The notes: a model not told the origin generated them from the sequence alone. Positions 19,201 through 26,278 are shown, counted from the first letter of the stretch. The stretch is DNA of 64,000 nt from Phytopseudomonas dryadis (GCF_004327355.1 NZ_QJUM01000004.1:1-64000); one strand, 5' to 3'. Program-made: numbers and translations.

Positions 19201-20802
19201 CTGCACCCTCAGCACATCCTGGCTGATCAACGTGCCCTGGCCGCTGTTGTCCAGGCTGCCGGCACGCAGCTCCAGGCGCGTGTTCGAGGAGAGCACGCCC
19301 TGGCTATTGCGCAGCCCGCCGCTGGCGTCGATGCTCAGCGCCTGCTCGCCGATCAGCCGGCCCTGGCGGTTGTCCAACTGGTCGCCAGCGATACGCAGCG
19401 TGCCCTGGCTGGAGATTTCGCCCTCGCGGTTGCCCAGGGTCTCGGCCTGCAGCGTGACGGCACGGCCCGCCGAGATCAGCCCGGCATCGGCATTGTCCAG
19501 GCTGGTGGCGCTCAGTTGCACCTCGTCCCGGGACAGGATCCGCCCCTGCCGGTTGTCCAGCGCCCCGGCCTGGACCTGGGTCAGCGCCTGGCCGCTCAAC
19601 GTCCCGCCCTGGTTATCCAGCGTCCCCTGCGCCTGCACCTGCAGGTCGCGGCTGGCGACCACGCGCCCGGTGTTGCGCAGGCTGGTGCTGTCCAGGCTCA
19701 CGTCGCCCGTGGCATTGCGACTGTTGTTCGCCTCCACGCCGGCCTCGACGATACCGCTGTTGTCCAGGTGCCCGGCCTGCAGGGCGATGCTGCCGGCCGC
19801 CGCCAGGCTCTGGCGGTTGCTCAGCGTAGCGGCGCTGTCGATGGCGACATTGCCGCCGGCATAGGCCGGCCCGCTCAGGTCGACGCCACGCGCGGCCAGC
19901 GACAGGTTCTCGCTGGCTGCCGTACGCGCCAAGGTCAGTTGGCCATTGGCATCGATGTGGATATCCCCGGCGCTGGCCGCCAGGTCGCCGGCCAGCTTCA
20001 CCCCCACACCAGCCTCGGTACCGACCAGACGAATCGCCCCGGCGTACATGCCGCCCAGCGCCGAGCTGTCGATGGCCAGCAACGGCGCCTCGCTGCCGTC
20101 GGCCGTCTTGGCCGTGGCCTGCAGGGTCGCGGCATCCACTTCGTTGCGGCCAGTGATGACGTTCAGGCGCTGGGCGTGCAGCTCGGCATTGAGCTTGGCG
20201 CTGCGGGTGATCAGGTCGAACTGGTCGAGGTTGCTGGCATTCAGGCCGGCGCCCTCGATGGCGATGTCGCCGCCATTGACGTCGAAGCTGCGCAGCTGGC
20301 CATTGTCGATCACCGGCGTGCCGGTGCTCAGGGTCGCGCGCGGGGTGTTGAGGAAGCCGCAGCCGTCGCAGCTGATGCCGTGGGGGTTGGCGACGATGAC
20401 GTGGGCCGCCTGCCCCGCCACCTCGGTGTAGCCCTGGAGCTGGCTGCGGTTGCTGCCGGTGACTTCGTTGAGGATCACCCCCGCCGCCCGGCCGTTCAGG
20501 TTCGGGTTGCCGAGGATGATGCCGCCCTGCTGGGTGCCCTGCAGGCGCTCGGTGGCGTTGTTGAGGATCAGCCCCTGCTGGCCGACGTTGTAGTCGCTGA
20601 ATTTGTTGTGCGACAGGCCGCTGCCATTGGGCGTGGCGATGTTGACGATGGGCACGCCGTTGCCCGCCTGGCCCAGGCTGGTGTTGCCGCCGGCCTGGGC
20701 ATCGACCGCCAGTTGCGCCGCCGTGGCGACGATGGGGTTGAGGAACAGCACCCCGGCGAGGATCAGGGCGATGTTCTGGAAGAAGGGGCTGCGAACGTCC
20801 AT
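10255..20802 (-). CDS. cdiA: CdiA: contact-dependent growth inhibition effector (TpsA haemagglutinin-type), full length
   Basis: About 3,515 residues. ATG 20802 is chosen because TTGGAGTC lies 8-14 bp upstream; an ATG at 20823 has no ribosome site. Order: signal peptide (FFQNIALILAGVLFLNPIVA), TPS domain with NPNLNGRAAGVILNEVTG and the CDGC cysteine pair (HGISCDGCGFLNTPRA), long FHA-1 repeats with LDNxxGG units, a region with CDGRGCEWYF, second repeats from TNPAFASLGNFLNSDYLLG, a pretoxin region (GGANELLVEQL), then the toxin KGIQGQGMPWENYLASQVPA...FKTFDFFDEATK...QVYSSLKGNIDAV...REVQVAIPKATT. That last block matches the EC869-type Zn-dependent DNase CdiA-CT as I remember it. Delivery is to neighbouring cells through CdiB. 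Confidence 0.93.
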   Translation of the reverse strand: MDVRSPFFQNIALILAGVLFLNPIVATAAQLAVDAQAGGNTSLGQAGNGVPIVNIATPNGSGLSHNKFSDYNVGQQGLILNNATERLQGTQQGGIILGNPNLNGRAAGVILNEVTGSNRSQLQGYTEVAGQAAHVIVANPHGISCDGCGFLNTPRATLSTGTPVIDNGQLRSFDVNGGDIAIEGAGLNASNLDQFDLITRSAKLNAELHAQRLNVITGRNEVDAATLQATAKTADGSEAPLLAIDSSALGGMYAGAIRLVGTEAGVGVKLAGDLAASAGDIHIDANGQLTLARTAASENLSLAARGVDLSGPAYAGGNVAIDSAATLSNRQSLAAAGSIALQAGHLDNSGIVEAGVEANNSRNATGDVSLDSTSLRNTGRVVASRDLQVQAQGTLDNQGGTLSGQALTQVQAGALDNRQGRILSRDEVQLSATSLDNADAGLISAGRAVTLQAETLGNREGEISSQGTLRIAGDQLDNRQGRLIGEQALSIDASGGLRNSQGVLSSNTRLELRAGSLDNSGQGTLISQDVLRVQVDGLLDNSADGALVGQGRLDVQAAQVDNRGGRLLAGDELSLEVGHVDNSARGVIDSRGAARVDVAHLDNRDAGSLVADGPLSLSAERIDNAAQGRIASQGDLSLRVGELHQQGGELVSQGALSVQGERLDNSHGGLLAAGRAIDLALATVDNRGGEISSAGRVGIVSAALDNSEAGRVIGDQGLQLTVQRLLNHTKGVLSGRDGLLLRGGSLDNSAGGTLSSLVALDITLAGTLDNHAGGLLVSEGRLALEAAHLDNREAGTLSSADTLSVTVAHVDNRAGRLLADGHLSVVGSELDNSQAGVISAKAGVSLDSVTLNNDAAGRIVSGDTLSLRAEQVSNRDGGRIAASGALSAVAGALDQRGGQLLSESSLSLDMRQGVLNNSDNGLLASSGALTLSGIKALDNSRGGEISSDQGFLLAAGSLDNSGGRILSAGQLRLRIDTWLKNVLGGVLSGGTGLSVASARLDNSAGGILSSGGELDVLASELDNQDRGTLSAATTLRLHSTTLNNANAGLLASGAGLELASETLHNEGGQILAQGDLAAQLGTFVNHDGVLSARQGLRLDAAAVDNQGGLITSGATLELTADTLDSSHQGEVSAKGDLYLRVAELIQRQGALIGEAGVTLDLRGGLLDNRGGLISAVGPLSIDNLRALDNRQGGEVFSAQSYRLVASSLDNSDQGRLISAGTLSLEAEVLDNSEGGLISGWQGLDVKGGQLDNSARGTLSSKDGALRVTLSGQLDNHDEGALVSHGDQHIVASGLNNGEGGIVSSQGALDLELTGQLDNLDAGLISAQGELRLQARDTHNRAGQIVAGQALHLRGTSLDNTAGVLSSASALTLALQGDLLNADQAQLASAGPLRIEAGHIDNRGGNLVSQGVLTLLAASLENSDAGTLLARQALAIRLTAGLDNRADGLIYSQTDGLLVEAGSVVNDGGTLQSEGDLSVLAGTDLSSQQGRLVSASGDLHLRAANLDNQGGILDSAAGHLQLDIAGLFDNRGGTVQGQSLEVTSADLDNDGGHLSAIAGDSRIQARALSNRDGGLYAQGALELRADSFANANGQVAARHIDFGLGGTLNNQGGLIESESQLLLRAASLDNQGGSLRSLGSVGATYLDIGLLDNRGGLIETANSDLRLQVGTLDNLAGLVRHLGSGAFGLTTAQVLAAGGSLVTGSVLDISAATWVNSSLLQAARLVLNVGHFTQTASGQLLASDSFSGSGDTWINHGLLASDGDLSLTLSGAYSGDGRLSSLGDLSLSAADITLAQNARISAGGLGGITSSGRLSNQGVLTAVGDLSLVAAQLDNRGTLGGSAGLRITTPYLSNDNGLLFSGADMTLQVGDFVNYQADVYSLGDLDILGQVAGSRANLIDNNSGTLESVGDLRIQAATLRNQRDRFVTEQQRVSGNISVYWDDYCDGRGCEWYFTSVERFEEVIVDGSASAAGFIGAGGDLSFSGSLFDNRHSTVSAGGDITIGTEVFNNIGAGGGEERHLRSGVYTRDRGIYNTFIRQKNLFNQYNDPNSASYAPATLSRDQVIASAPNGAYYQTSSYVVPVAGSVVASAIVQAAGSVNITASEQLNNSVLRSATAYVGDTSRGVDTTVDASTTPLPAITSQLPPDLAHKQINPLSLPGFSLPSGQNGLFRLNQQAGQDALASAVGGAGEQAVAVGQGVAVGDTEQRQQAVTQPGQQVTLPDGSGQPEVPVGATPPLAVGGVQAVEQPVIPGNSHKYLIETNPAFASLGNFLNSDYLLGLLGYDPDQAQKRLGDGLYEQRLIREAIVARTGQRFIAGLDSDEAMFRYLMDNAIASKEALNLSLGVSLSAAQVAALTHDIVWMEEQEVLGEMVLVPVLYLAQPDNRLMANGALIQGRDVTLISGGELNNSGTLRASNDLAASATTIDNRGLIEAGNRLELLATDSIRNAAGGIIAGRDVSLIARDGDIINERSVTTVSGSGSGYQYRADVVTAASRIEAANDLSLVAGRDVHSLGSVIQAGGDAHIEAGRDVLIASQREEDRYSYQQRRETGSQYQVTQHASELQVGGDLAISAGRDLGIIASRVEAVGDITLQAAENLVVAAAANESHEESYRKHAGKKTQRIESSVSQQQAEIEAGGSLVAVSGSDMTLVASDLRSGDEAFFYAGGELSLLAEQNSDYSLYDMQKKGSWGSKKTQRDEVTTVRNVGTTITSGGELTLVSEGDQLYQRARLDSGADLTLESGGAITFEAVKDLDQESHEKSKSSSMWTSAKGKGSTDETLLQSQMLAQGDIVIKAVDGLNIDVKQVNQQTVSQTIDAMVKADPELAWLKEMEQRGDVDWHRVKEVHDSFKYSHSGLGGAAAMIIAIVVAYFTAGAASGLVAGAAGAGGASTAAGAAWATTVTTAAGTTAAGWANVAATAVLTSAASNAAISTINNRGNLGAVLDDTFSSGNLKGYATSALTAGFTSGVLDSAFGVTGDNVNKVTKGFDLSKAGDLAKFGSYLGAQGAVQAVAQTAIQGGSLGDNLQSTLTNQVQHLLQAGVFNAVGDFADGKNWAEGSPEKIALHAVVGGLLSEAIGGDFKTGALAGGANELLVEQLAGVINGDKNLELAVSQLIGVAAATATGGDPAKAAELAKNATAYNRHLHDYEKQQLEKEAEKLRAETGKSKTGLPWDDLLLIASGAELDAAENARLQAVANIYGGESNPEFQNFVDDMSRAYAVINDLASQNVLLTWSDGKAITAHGEPVYAFQATQDQYLDSNLFNTYWSDKQSTSYHASYTELVPGVWKEQFGTADANRYLREIAQAAATSPDALDAAFERMATVAYGGILPVTWDVDIAMSLAGAGAGKLTVDATKNLAKWLSSKTSTKGTLDTVDRVTTGIEWGKGIQGQGMPWENYLASQVPASSRLPANFKTFDFFDEATKAATSAKTLDTTTAAKIANPGQVYSSLKGNIDAVVKFDEYTLGSRTLYASQIASREVQVAIPKATTPAQWVEINKAIQYAKSQEVKLTVTVIE
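12242..14017. repeat. 1.78-kb direct repeat, copy 2 (inside full-length cdiA)
   Basis: Gap-free partner of 6905-8680. It lies upstream (in gene direction) of the pretoxin and toxin of the expressed cdiA, so a crossover would replace the whole 3' end. Confidence 0.9.
15790..19800. repeat. FHA-1 filament repeats of cdiA
   Basis: On the minus strand the codons for Leu-Asp-Asn recur about every 20-23 residues (GTTGTCCAG on the plus strand), each in a unit like LDNxxGGxLxSxxxLxLxAxx. The units are diverged from each other. They form the beta-helical shaft of TpsA proteins. The same repetition explains the long antisense open frames here. Confidence 0.85.
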
Positions 20803-20841
20803 GTCAATGACTCCAAGGCGCATCGAATCAGAAAATGAAAA

Positions 20842-22539
20842 TCAGAAGAAAACGTCGAGACGGAAGTGCACCGGCCGCTCACGTTCGGTGATGGCGTCGG
20901 GGCGTTCCAGGGAGTGGGCGAAGGTCACCGTGGCGGCCAGGTGTTCGCCACGGGCGCCGAGTTCCAGGGCGTGACCGCTCATGCGCCCGCTCTGCCCGGC
21001 GCTGTACCGGTCGTGGCTGATCACGCCGACGTCATAGGCCAGGGTCGCACTGTATTGCTGCACCCAGGGTTGCAGCGCCGCCCAGGTCACCGGCCGCGTC
21101 CAGCGCACCTGGTTGCGCCAATAGCCGCCACTGTCGCCGGACAGCGACTGGTCCTTGAAACCACGCACCGAGCTGAGGCCGCCGAGGCTGATGCGCTGCG
21201 GGCTGTACAGCACGTCTTCGCTCTTCTGCCCGGTGGCCAGGCTGTCGAAGCTGAACGACTCGCGCCACAGGCTGAACGGCTGCAGGTAGCTCAGGGTGAG
21301 GCTGTACTTGTCGTAGCGCGCCACCGGCTCGCTACCCCGGGGATCGCCATTGCTCTGGGCGCCGAACAGGCCCACGCCGCGCTGCCAGCCGGCGTCCAGG
21401 TTGACGAAGGCGCTGCCGATGCGCCGGCCATGGTTGAAGCCCAGTTGCGCCTCGCTGAGGTGCGGGCTGGAGCCCTGCAGAAAACTGTCGAGCAGGTAGT
21501 TGCGCGAGCGCATGTGGCTCAGGCCCAGGTTGACCGCCGTCTTGCTCAGGTTGTCGCGGTGCAGCACCCGCTCGCCGCGCAGGGCATGGGTGCGGCTGTC
21601 GCCGTCCTGCTTGAAGTCGAAGCCGTTGCCCTGCCCCAGGGTGCGGTAGTAGCTCTGGCTGTAGCTGTAGTCGAAGCGCCACCAGCCGTAGGGCAGGCTG
21701 TAGGACAGGCTCTGGTTGTGCGAATGACGGTAGCTGTCGCTGACCGCGTCGCGCCCGGCGCGCAGGCTCAGCTGGTCGGCCAGGCCCAGCGGGCTGTCCC
21801 ACACCAGGCCCAGGCCCCACTGCTGCTCGCCGGTGCTGCGCTGGCCCTCGTTGTGGCGGTTGAGGTTGGCGTGCCAGGGTTTGCTGCGCTCGCCCTGCAG
21901 TTGCACGCGGCTGCCGCCGACCTGCTCGCCGGGCACCAGTTCCAGCTGGGCGCGGCGCGAGGGCAGGCGGCCGAGGTTTTCCACCAGTTGTTCCAGTTCG
22001 CGCAGGTTCAGCACCTCGCCGACCTGGCCGGGAAAACCGATGGCCAGTTCGCGGTCACTGGCCAGGGCGGAGCTGTCCAGCCCTTCGAGGCGCCCTTCGA
22101 CCACGATCACCTGCAGGGTGCCGCGCGACAGGTCCTGCTGCGGCAGGTAGGCGCGGGTGGTCACGTAGCCGCGGTCGATGTAGTGGTCGGTGATGGCCTT
22201 GAGCAGCTCATTGAGCTGGCCGACGCCCAGGCAGCTGTCGGCGAACGGGGCGAGGATCGCCGTGCGCTCGGCTTCGCTCAGCAGGCTGGCGCCGCTGATC
22301 TCGATCTGTTCGATGGCGAAGCAGCGTTCATCGCTCGGTGGCGCTTCGGCCGGCGCCTCGACGCCACGGCCAGGCAACTGCTGCAACTCCTGCAGACGCC
22401 GCTGCTGCTCCTGCAGCAGGCGCTCCTGGCGCTCGCGGATCAGGTCCTGATCCAGCGGCGAGGGCAACCCCGGCGGTGGGGTCTGGGCCAGCGCCAACAG
22501 AGGCGCCGCCGCGAAAAACAAGGTGAATAACGAACGCAT
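20842..22539 (-). CDS. cdiB: CdiB: outer-membrane TpsB transporter for CdiA
   Basis: 565 residues from ATG 22539 (a GTG one codon earlier is possible). A signal peptide (MRSLFTLFFAAAPLLALAQ) precedes a Q/R/E-rich helical linker, the POTRA region (CFAIEQIEISGASLLSEAER, LNELLKAITDHYIDRGYVT, RGTLQVIVVEGRL) and a 16-strand barrel. The barrel holds the family motif SSVRGFKDQSLSGDSG (the lid-lock VRGF/Y) and ends with a terminal Phe (FRLDVFF), as expected for Bam-dependent insertion. Its length fits the family (about 550-580). It lies 39 bp upstream of cdiA, giving the order cdiB-cdiA-cdiI on one transcript. Confidence 0.93.
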   Translation of the reverse strand: MRSLFTLFFAAAPLLALAQTPPPGLPSPLDQDLIRERQERLLQEQQRRLQELQQLPGRGVEAPAEAPPSDERCFAIEQIEISGASLLSEAERTAILAPFADSCLGVGQLNELLKAITDHYIDRGYVTTRAYLPQQDLSRGTLQVIVVEGRLEGLDSSALASDRELAIGFPGQVGEVLNLRELEQLVENLGRLPSRRAQLELVPGEQVGGSRVQLQGERSKPWHANLNRHNEGQRSTGEQQWGLGLVWDSPLGLADQLSLRAGRDAVSDSYRHSHNQSLSYSLPYGWWRFDYSYSQSYYRTLGQGNGFDFKQDGDSRTHALRGERVLHRDNLSKTAVNLGLSHMRSRNYLLDSFLQGSSPHLSEAQLGFNHGRRIGSAFVNLDAGWQRGVGLFGAQSNGDPRGSEPVARYDKYSLTLSYLQPFSLWRESFSFDSLATGQKSEDVLYSPQRISLGGLSSVRGFKDQSLSGDSGGYWRNQVRWTRPVTWAALQPWVQQYSATLAYDVGVISHDRYSAGQSGRMSGHALELGARGEHLAATVTFAHSLERPDAITERERPVHFRLDVFF

Positions 22540-22836
22540 CACGATCCATACCTGGAGAAGGAAAAGACATCCCTGCCGATGCGAGGCATTATGCCATCAT
22601 CCCTTCAGATGACCCGAGACCTACCACTCATTTTTCGCTCGGGGGAATGTGCTGCGTTTCACAACCTGGCCGCGAGGTCACCAGCCATGCCGACCCGAAC
22701 CCCTGGCGATACGACACCTGCCCCGGGCCAACCGTAAAAACATCAGGGAACTCCAGCCCCCCGCCAGCAGCCCAATGGGCCAGTACCCCATCACTTTCGG
22801 GCGCCACGCCTGGCCGGTCTTTCAGGAATTCACAGC
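22540..22836. other. Divergent intergenic region upstream of cdiB
   Basis: The 297 bp separate cdiB (minus) from a small membrane protein gene (plus). It should hold the cdiBA promoter. I see no confident -10/-35 pair, operator palindrome or RNA gene. Confidence 0.4.
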
Positions 22837-23130
22837 ATGTATGTAGAAGGTTTTTTCGAGTCACTCGGCGAGGCGTTCGGCTCGTTCATCCGTTTCATCG
22901 TCGACGCCCTGAGTGGCTTCTTCAACCTGCTGGGCGGCGCGGTGGCCAGCTTCATCGATGGCATGTCCGGCGCCCTGGGCGTCACCCCGTCGCTGCTGAG
23001 CATCGCCGTGCTGCTGATCGGCCTGATCCTGCTCTACAGCGCCGTACGATCCTTTCTCCGCGGCTCGGTGATCGGCGGCCTGATCTGGCTGTTCCTCGGC
23101 CTGTGGCTGCTCAGCGGGTTGATTCACTGA
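22837..23130 (+). CDS. Small hydrophobic membrane protein, function unknown
   Basis: 97 residues from ATG 22837 with AGGAATT upstream. An amphipathic N-terminal half (GFFESLGEAFGSFIRFIVDA) leads to hydrophobic segments LLSIAVLLIGLILLYSAV (about 53-70) and VIGGLIWLFLGLWLLSGLI (about 77-95). It is predicted to be an inner-membrane protein with two segments. Codon use is normal for the chromosome. I do not recognise a family. Confidence 0.7.
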   Translation: MYVEGFFESLGEAFGSFIRFIVDALSGFFNLLGGAVASFIDGMSGALGVTPSLLSIAVLLIGLILLYSAVRSFLRGSVIGGLIWLFLGLWLLSGLIH

Positions 23131-23183
23131 ACACCGCTTTCAGCGGGTCGCCACGTTTCCGTACGCGCCACCGAATCCGCCAT

Positions 23184-23936
23184 TCAGTCCTGCTGCAAAC
23201 GGCGTAGCTGCTGCTGGCTCAGTTCCAGCCATTCCTTGTGCAGCGTGCGGTAGTGGCGGGCGGCTCGGCGAGCATGCGCCTGGATGGACTGCAGGTGTTG
23301 CAGCGCCTCGCGCTCGCGTCCCAGGCGGCAAAGCAGCAGGGCATAGCGGTAGGTCGCTTCGGGGCCGGCGTAGTAACGCACCAGGGCTTGATACTCCTCT
23401 TCAGCCAGGCGCTCCTCGCCAAGCGCTTCCAACGTGCGGGCATACAGGAGGTGGCCGTCCGCCGAACGAAAATCGGGGTTCCTGGCAATCAGTTCCTCGA
23501 GATTCTCGCGACAGCCCTTGAAGTCCTCCAGGGCGAAGCGCGCCCTGGCCAGGCCAAGCAATATGTCCGGCGCGGCGCCGGCGGTACCGCGCAAGGCAAT
23601 CTGGTAATGACTGGCAGCCTCTTCGGCCTGGCCCAGGCGCAGCAGTTCTTCAGCCAGATTGACCCGGGTCTCGGGGGTGTCGCGGATTTCCAGTTCGTCG
23701 CGGAGCACGCGCAGGTGGCGCTGAGGATCGACGCTGTCGTGCAGACGGGAGATCGCACGGCGGCCTCGGCGACTGCCGAGCAGGTCGGGCAGCATGATGC
23801 CGAGAAAGTAGATCAGGCAACCCAGGCCCGGCAGGGCGATGATCAGGTACAGCCAGTATCGCTCCTGGTCAGTGCGTACGACATGAAGACCACAGGTGAT
23901 CTGGCAGGCCAGAACGAGCAGGGCGAGTAGGGGCAT
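23184..23936 (-). CDS. Membrane-anchored tetratricopeptide-repeat protein
   Basis: 250 residues. Two N-terminal membrane segments (LLALLVLACQITCG, then YWLYLIIALPGLGCLIYFLG) resemble a phospholipase_D-N-like anchor. They precede a soluble domain of TPR units: TRVNLAEELLRLGQAEEAAS, DILLGLARARFALEDFKGC, DGHLLYARTLEALGEERLAE, TYRYALLLCRLGREREALQH. TPR domains mediate protein contacts; no partner is evident. The C-terminus is basic and Gln-rich (LSQQQLRRLQQD). It runs divergently from the MATE gene at 24170. Confidence 0.75.
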   Translation of the reverse strand: MPLLALLVLACQITCGLHVVRTDQERYWLYLIIALPGLGCLIYFLGIMLPDLLGSRRGRRAISRLHDSVDPQRHLRVLRDELEIRDTPETRVNLAEELLRLGQAEEAASHYQIALRGTAGAAPDILLGLARARFALEDFKGCRENLEELIARNPDFRSADGHLLYARTLEALGEERLAEEEYQALVRYYAGPEATYRYALLLCRLGREREALQHLQSIQAHARRAARHYRTLHKEWLELSQQQLRRLQQD

Positions 23937-24140
23937 GGCGATCCGGTCCTTTGCCGTGTGAACGAAACAGGCCTTAATCAGAACATGGATGCCGGCCGAT
24001 TGTCAGTGAACCAGTCGCCTTCAGCGAACGCGAAAAAGCGCGCTTCCCCGCCGACCGCGCCCGACATCGGCGCCTTTGTCGGAAGCCAGGTGACCCAGCC
24101 GCATCCGCCGGCCAGAGGCGACGTTTCCCCCATCGCTCCC

Positions 24141-24146
24141 TATAAT
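24141..24146 (+). promoter_or_regulatory. Candidate -10 box (TATAAT) for the MATE gene
   Basis: A consensus TATAAT lies 24 bp before ATG 24170, with GGGAG as ribosome site between. No convincing -35 element is seen 17 bp upstream. Confidence 0.4.
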
Positions 24147-24169
24147 GCGCAGCCCAATGGGAGCCCCGC

Positions 24170-25516
24170 ATGCTACGTGACGCCTGGCGCCATGCCCCGA
24201 CCCACCGCAAGGTGTGGGCGCTGGCCGCACCGATGATTCTGTCCAACCTTTCCGTACCGCTGGTGGCGCTGGTCGACACGGCGGTGGTCGGCCACCTGCC
24301 GCACGCCCATCAACTCGGCGCGGTAGCGGTGGGCAGCAGCCTGTACGTGCTGATCGTCGGCCTGCTCGGTTTCCTGCGCATGGGCACCACCGGTTTCAGC
24401 GCCCAGGCCTGCGGCCGGGGCGATGGTGGCGCGTTGCGCCAGGTGCTGGTGCAAGGCCTGTTGCTGGCGGGCCTGCTGGCGCTGTTGCTGGGCCTGCTGG
24501 CGGTCCCCTTCAGTGGCGCCGCCCTGGGCCTGATGAAGCCGTCCAGCGAACTCGACGCCCTGACCCGCGAGTTCCTGCATACCCGCCTGTTCGGCCTGCC
24601 GGCGGCACTGGCCAATTACGCCCTGATCGGCTGGTTGCTGGGCACGCAGAACGCCCGGGCGCCGCTGGCGATCCTGCTGACCACCAACCTGCTGAATATC
24701 CTGCTGTCGCTGTGGTTCGTGATCGGCCTGGAGTGGCAGGTGCTCGGCGCCGCGCGCGCCGCCGTGCTGGCCGAATGGGGCGGGGCGCTGGTCGGCCTGG
24801 CCCTGACCCGTGACGTGCTGCGCCGGCACCCGGGGCGCATCCGCTGGGCGGCGATGGCCAGGTGGCAGAGCTGGCGCGCCCTGCTGGCGGTCAACCGCGA
24901 TATCTTCCTGCGTTCCCTGGCGCTGCAGGCGGTGTTCCTGCTGATCACCATACAGGGCGCGCGCCTGGGCGATGCCACGGTGGCGGCCAATGCCCTGCTG
25001 CTCAATGGCCTGCTGATCACCGCCTACGCCCTCGACGGCCTGGCCCATGCCGTCGAGGCGCTGTGCGGGCATGCCATCGGCGCCCGTGATCGGCTGGCGC
25101 TCAGGCGCAGCCTGATCGTCGCCGGCGGCTGGTCGCTGCTGGTCGGCCTGGTGTTCGCCCTGGCGTTCCAGGCGGGTGGGCATCTGTTCGTCAATCTGCA
25201 GACCGACATCGCCGTGGTGCGCGATACCGCGCAAGCGTACCTGCCCTATCTCGCCCTGCTGCCGCTGATCGCGGTGTGGAGCTACCTGCTCGACGGCCTG
25301 TTCATCGGCGCCACCCGCGCCCGGGAGATGCGCAATGCGATGCTCGTCGCCCTGGCGCTGAGCATTCCCCTGGGCCTGCTCCTGCAGGGCCTGGGCAATC
25401 ACGGCCTGTGGCTGGCCTTTCTCGCCTTCATGGCGTTGCGTGGCCTGACCCTGGGCCTGCTGGCCTGGCAACTGGCGCGCCGCGACATCTGGTTCGCGGC
25501 GCCAGGAGGCAAGTGA
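24170..25516 (+). CDS. MATE-family efflux transporter, DinF-like
   Basis: 448 residues, 12 predicted membrane segments. The first block, LAAPMILSNLSVPLVALVDT followed by AVVGHL, is the classic MATE start, and the DinF subfamily is suggested by GLLGFLRMGTTGFSAQACG and AEWGGALVGLAL. The second half mirrors the first (LAVNRDIFLRSLALQAVFLL, ALDGLAHAVEALCGHAIGAR). Such proteins export cationic or toxic compounds using a H+ or Na+ gradient. ATG 24170 has GGGAG upstream. It appears monocistronic; the downstream spacer contains a hairpin-type repeat. The substrate cannot be deduced. Confidence 0.88.
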   Translation: MLRDAWRHAPTHRKVWALAAPMILSNLSVPLVALVDTAVVGHLPHAHQLGAVAVGSSLYVLIVGLLGFLRMGTTGFSAQACGRGDGGALRQVLVQGLLLAGLLALLLGLLAVPFSGAALGLMKPSSELDALTREFLHTRLFGLPAALANYALIGWLLGTQNARAPLAILLTTNLLNILLSLWFVIGLEWQVLGAARAAVLAEWGGALVGLALTRDVLRRHPGRIRWAAMARWQSWRALLAVNRDIFLRSLALQAVFLLITIQGARLGDATVAANALLLNGLLITAYALDGLAHAVEALCGHAIGARDRLALRRSLIVAGGWSLLVGLVFALAFQAGGHLFVNLQTDIAVVRDTAQAYLPYLALLPLIAVWSYLLDGLFIGATRAREMRNAMLVALALSIPLGLLLQGLGNHGLWLAFLAFMALRGLTLGLLAWQLARRDIWFAAPGGK

Positions 25517-25566
25517 TGCCAGACTGACGCCCAGGAAACGGTTAGATAGTGGTGAGTTGCAAGGCG

Positions 25567-25653
25567 ATAGCGGCCTTCGGCCTTCGATCAAAAGCGCTTG
25601 AGGCGGGAAAGCTGGACGAAAGAGCCTGTGCGATTTGCTTGTCGTTCAGCCTC
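25567..25653. repeat. Intergenic hairpin-family repeat
   Basis: About 75 bp (GCGGCCTTCG...CGCTTGAGGC-GGAAAGCTGGACGAAAGAGCC...TTGTCGTTCAG) are closely matched at 37617-37693, and the core GGCTGGACGA...TCGTTCAGCCTCCAG also occurs at 44573-44640 and 48642-48716. The sequence TTCAGCCTCCAGCGCT can pair with the left half. Confidence 0.75.
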
Positions 25654-25753
25654 CAGCGCTCTTATCGGCCGTCCGCTTTAGCCATCGAATTTGATCGACT
25701 CGTTGCGTACCGATACGACAATAAACGCCATCCGTTCAACCCGGGAGTACGCC

Positions 25754-26212
25754 ATGGCCAGCGCCATCGTCGCCTATCTGCACTATCTGTCGATCTTCGT
25801 GCTGTTCGCCCTGCTCACCTTCGAACATGTGCAGTTCAAGTTGCCGCTGGATCTGCCCAGAGCGCGCAGCCTGGCGCGCATCGACATGGCCTATGGCATC
25901 ACCGCACTGCTGGTGCTGGGCAGCGGCCTGGCGCGGGCGCTGTGGTACGGCAAGGGTCCGGCGTACTACCTGCACAACGGCCTGTTCCATGCCAAGGTGA
26001 CGCTGTTCGTGCTGGTCGGCCTGCTGTCGATAGTGCCCACCCTGATGTTCATCGGCTGGCGCGGGGCCCTCGGGGCCGGCCAGGTGCCCCGGGTCGATGA
26101 ACGCCAGGGGCACCGGGTGACCCTGCTGATCCGTCTGGAATTGGGCCTGCTGCTGGTCATCCCGCTGCTCGCGGTATTGATGGCGCGCGGTTACGGGATG
26201 TTCGGGGCCTAG
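25754..26212 (+). CDS. DUF2214-type inner-membrane protein
   Basis: 152 residues with four predicted membrane segments: AIVAYLHYLSIFVLFALLTF, DMAYGITALLVLGSGLARAL, KVTLFVLVGLLSIVPTLMFI and LELGLLLVIPLLAVLMARGY. The motifs HYLSIFVLFALLTFE and YGKGPAYYLHNGLFHAK are typical of the DUF2214 family. ATG 25754 is taken because it begins the first helix; the longer frame upstream reads through repeat sequence. The function of the family is unknown. Confidence 0.8.
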   Translation: MASAIVAYLHYLSIFVLFALLTFEHVQFKLPLDLPRARSLARIDMAYGITALLVLGSGLARALWYGKGPAYYLHNGLFHAKVTLFVLVGLLSIVPTLMFIGWRGALGAGQVPRVDERQGHRVTLLIRLELGLLLVIPLLAVLMARGYGMFGA

Positions 26213-26242
26213 CCGCGATGCGTTCAGCGTTATCGAAGGCCA

Positions 26243-26267
26243 GTCGCGGCTGAAGCCCCTCCCACAG
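26243..26267. repeat. REP-like sequence between DUF2214 and nadE
   Basis: GTCGCGGCTGAAGCC followed by CCTCCCACAG matches the half-unit of a common Pseudomonas REP family. It lies between convergent genes, a typical REP location. Confidence 0.6.
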
Positions 26268-26278
26268 CATGCCGACAG

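Noticed and set aside
15790..19800. DNA tandem repeat or integron-like array within cdiA
   Set aside because: The periodicity is at protein level (LDN units of FHA repeats) with diverged DNA, as expected for a TpsA filament.
20866..22530. Open frame of 554 codons antisense to cdiB
   Set aside because: cdiB has clear POTRA and barrel motifs and a signal peptide; the antisense frame has none and follows from high third-position GC.
22628..22864. Small minus-strand frame upstream of cdiB
   Set aside because: No family features, no ribosome site, and it overlaps the start of the plus-strand membrane protein gene.
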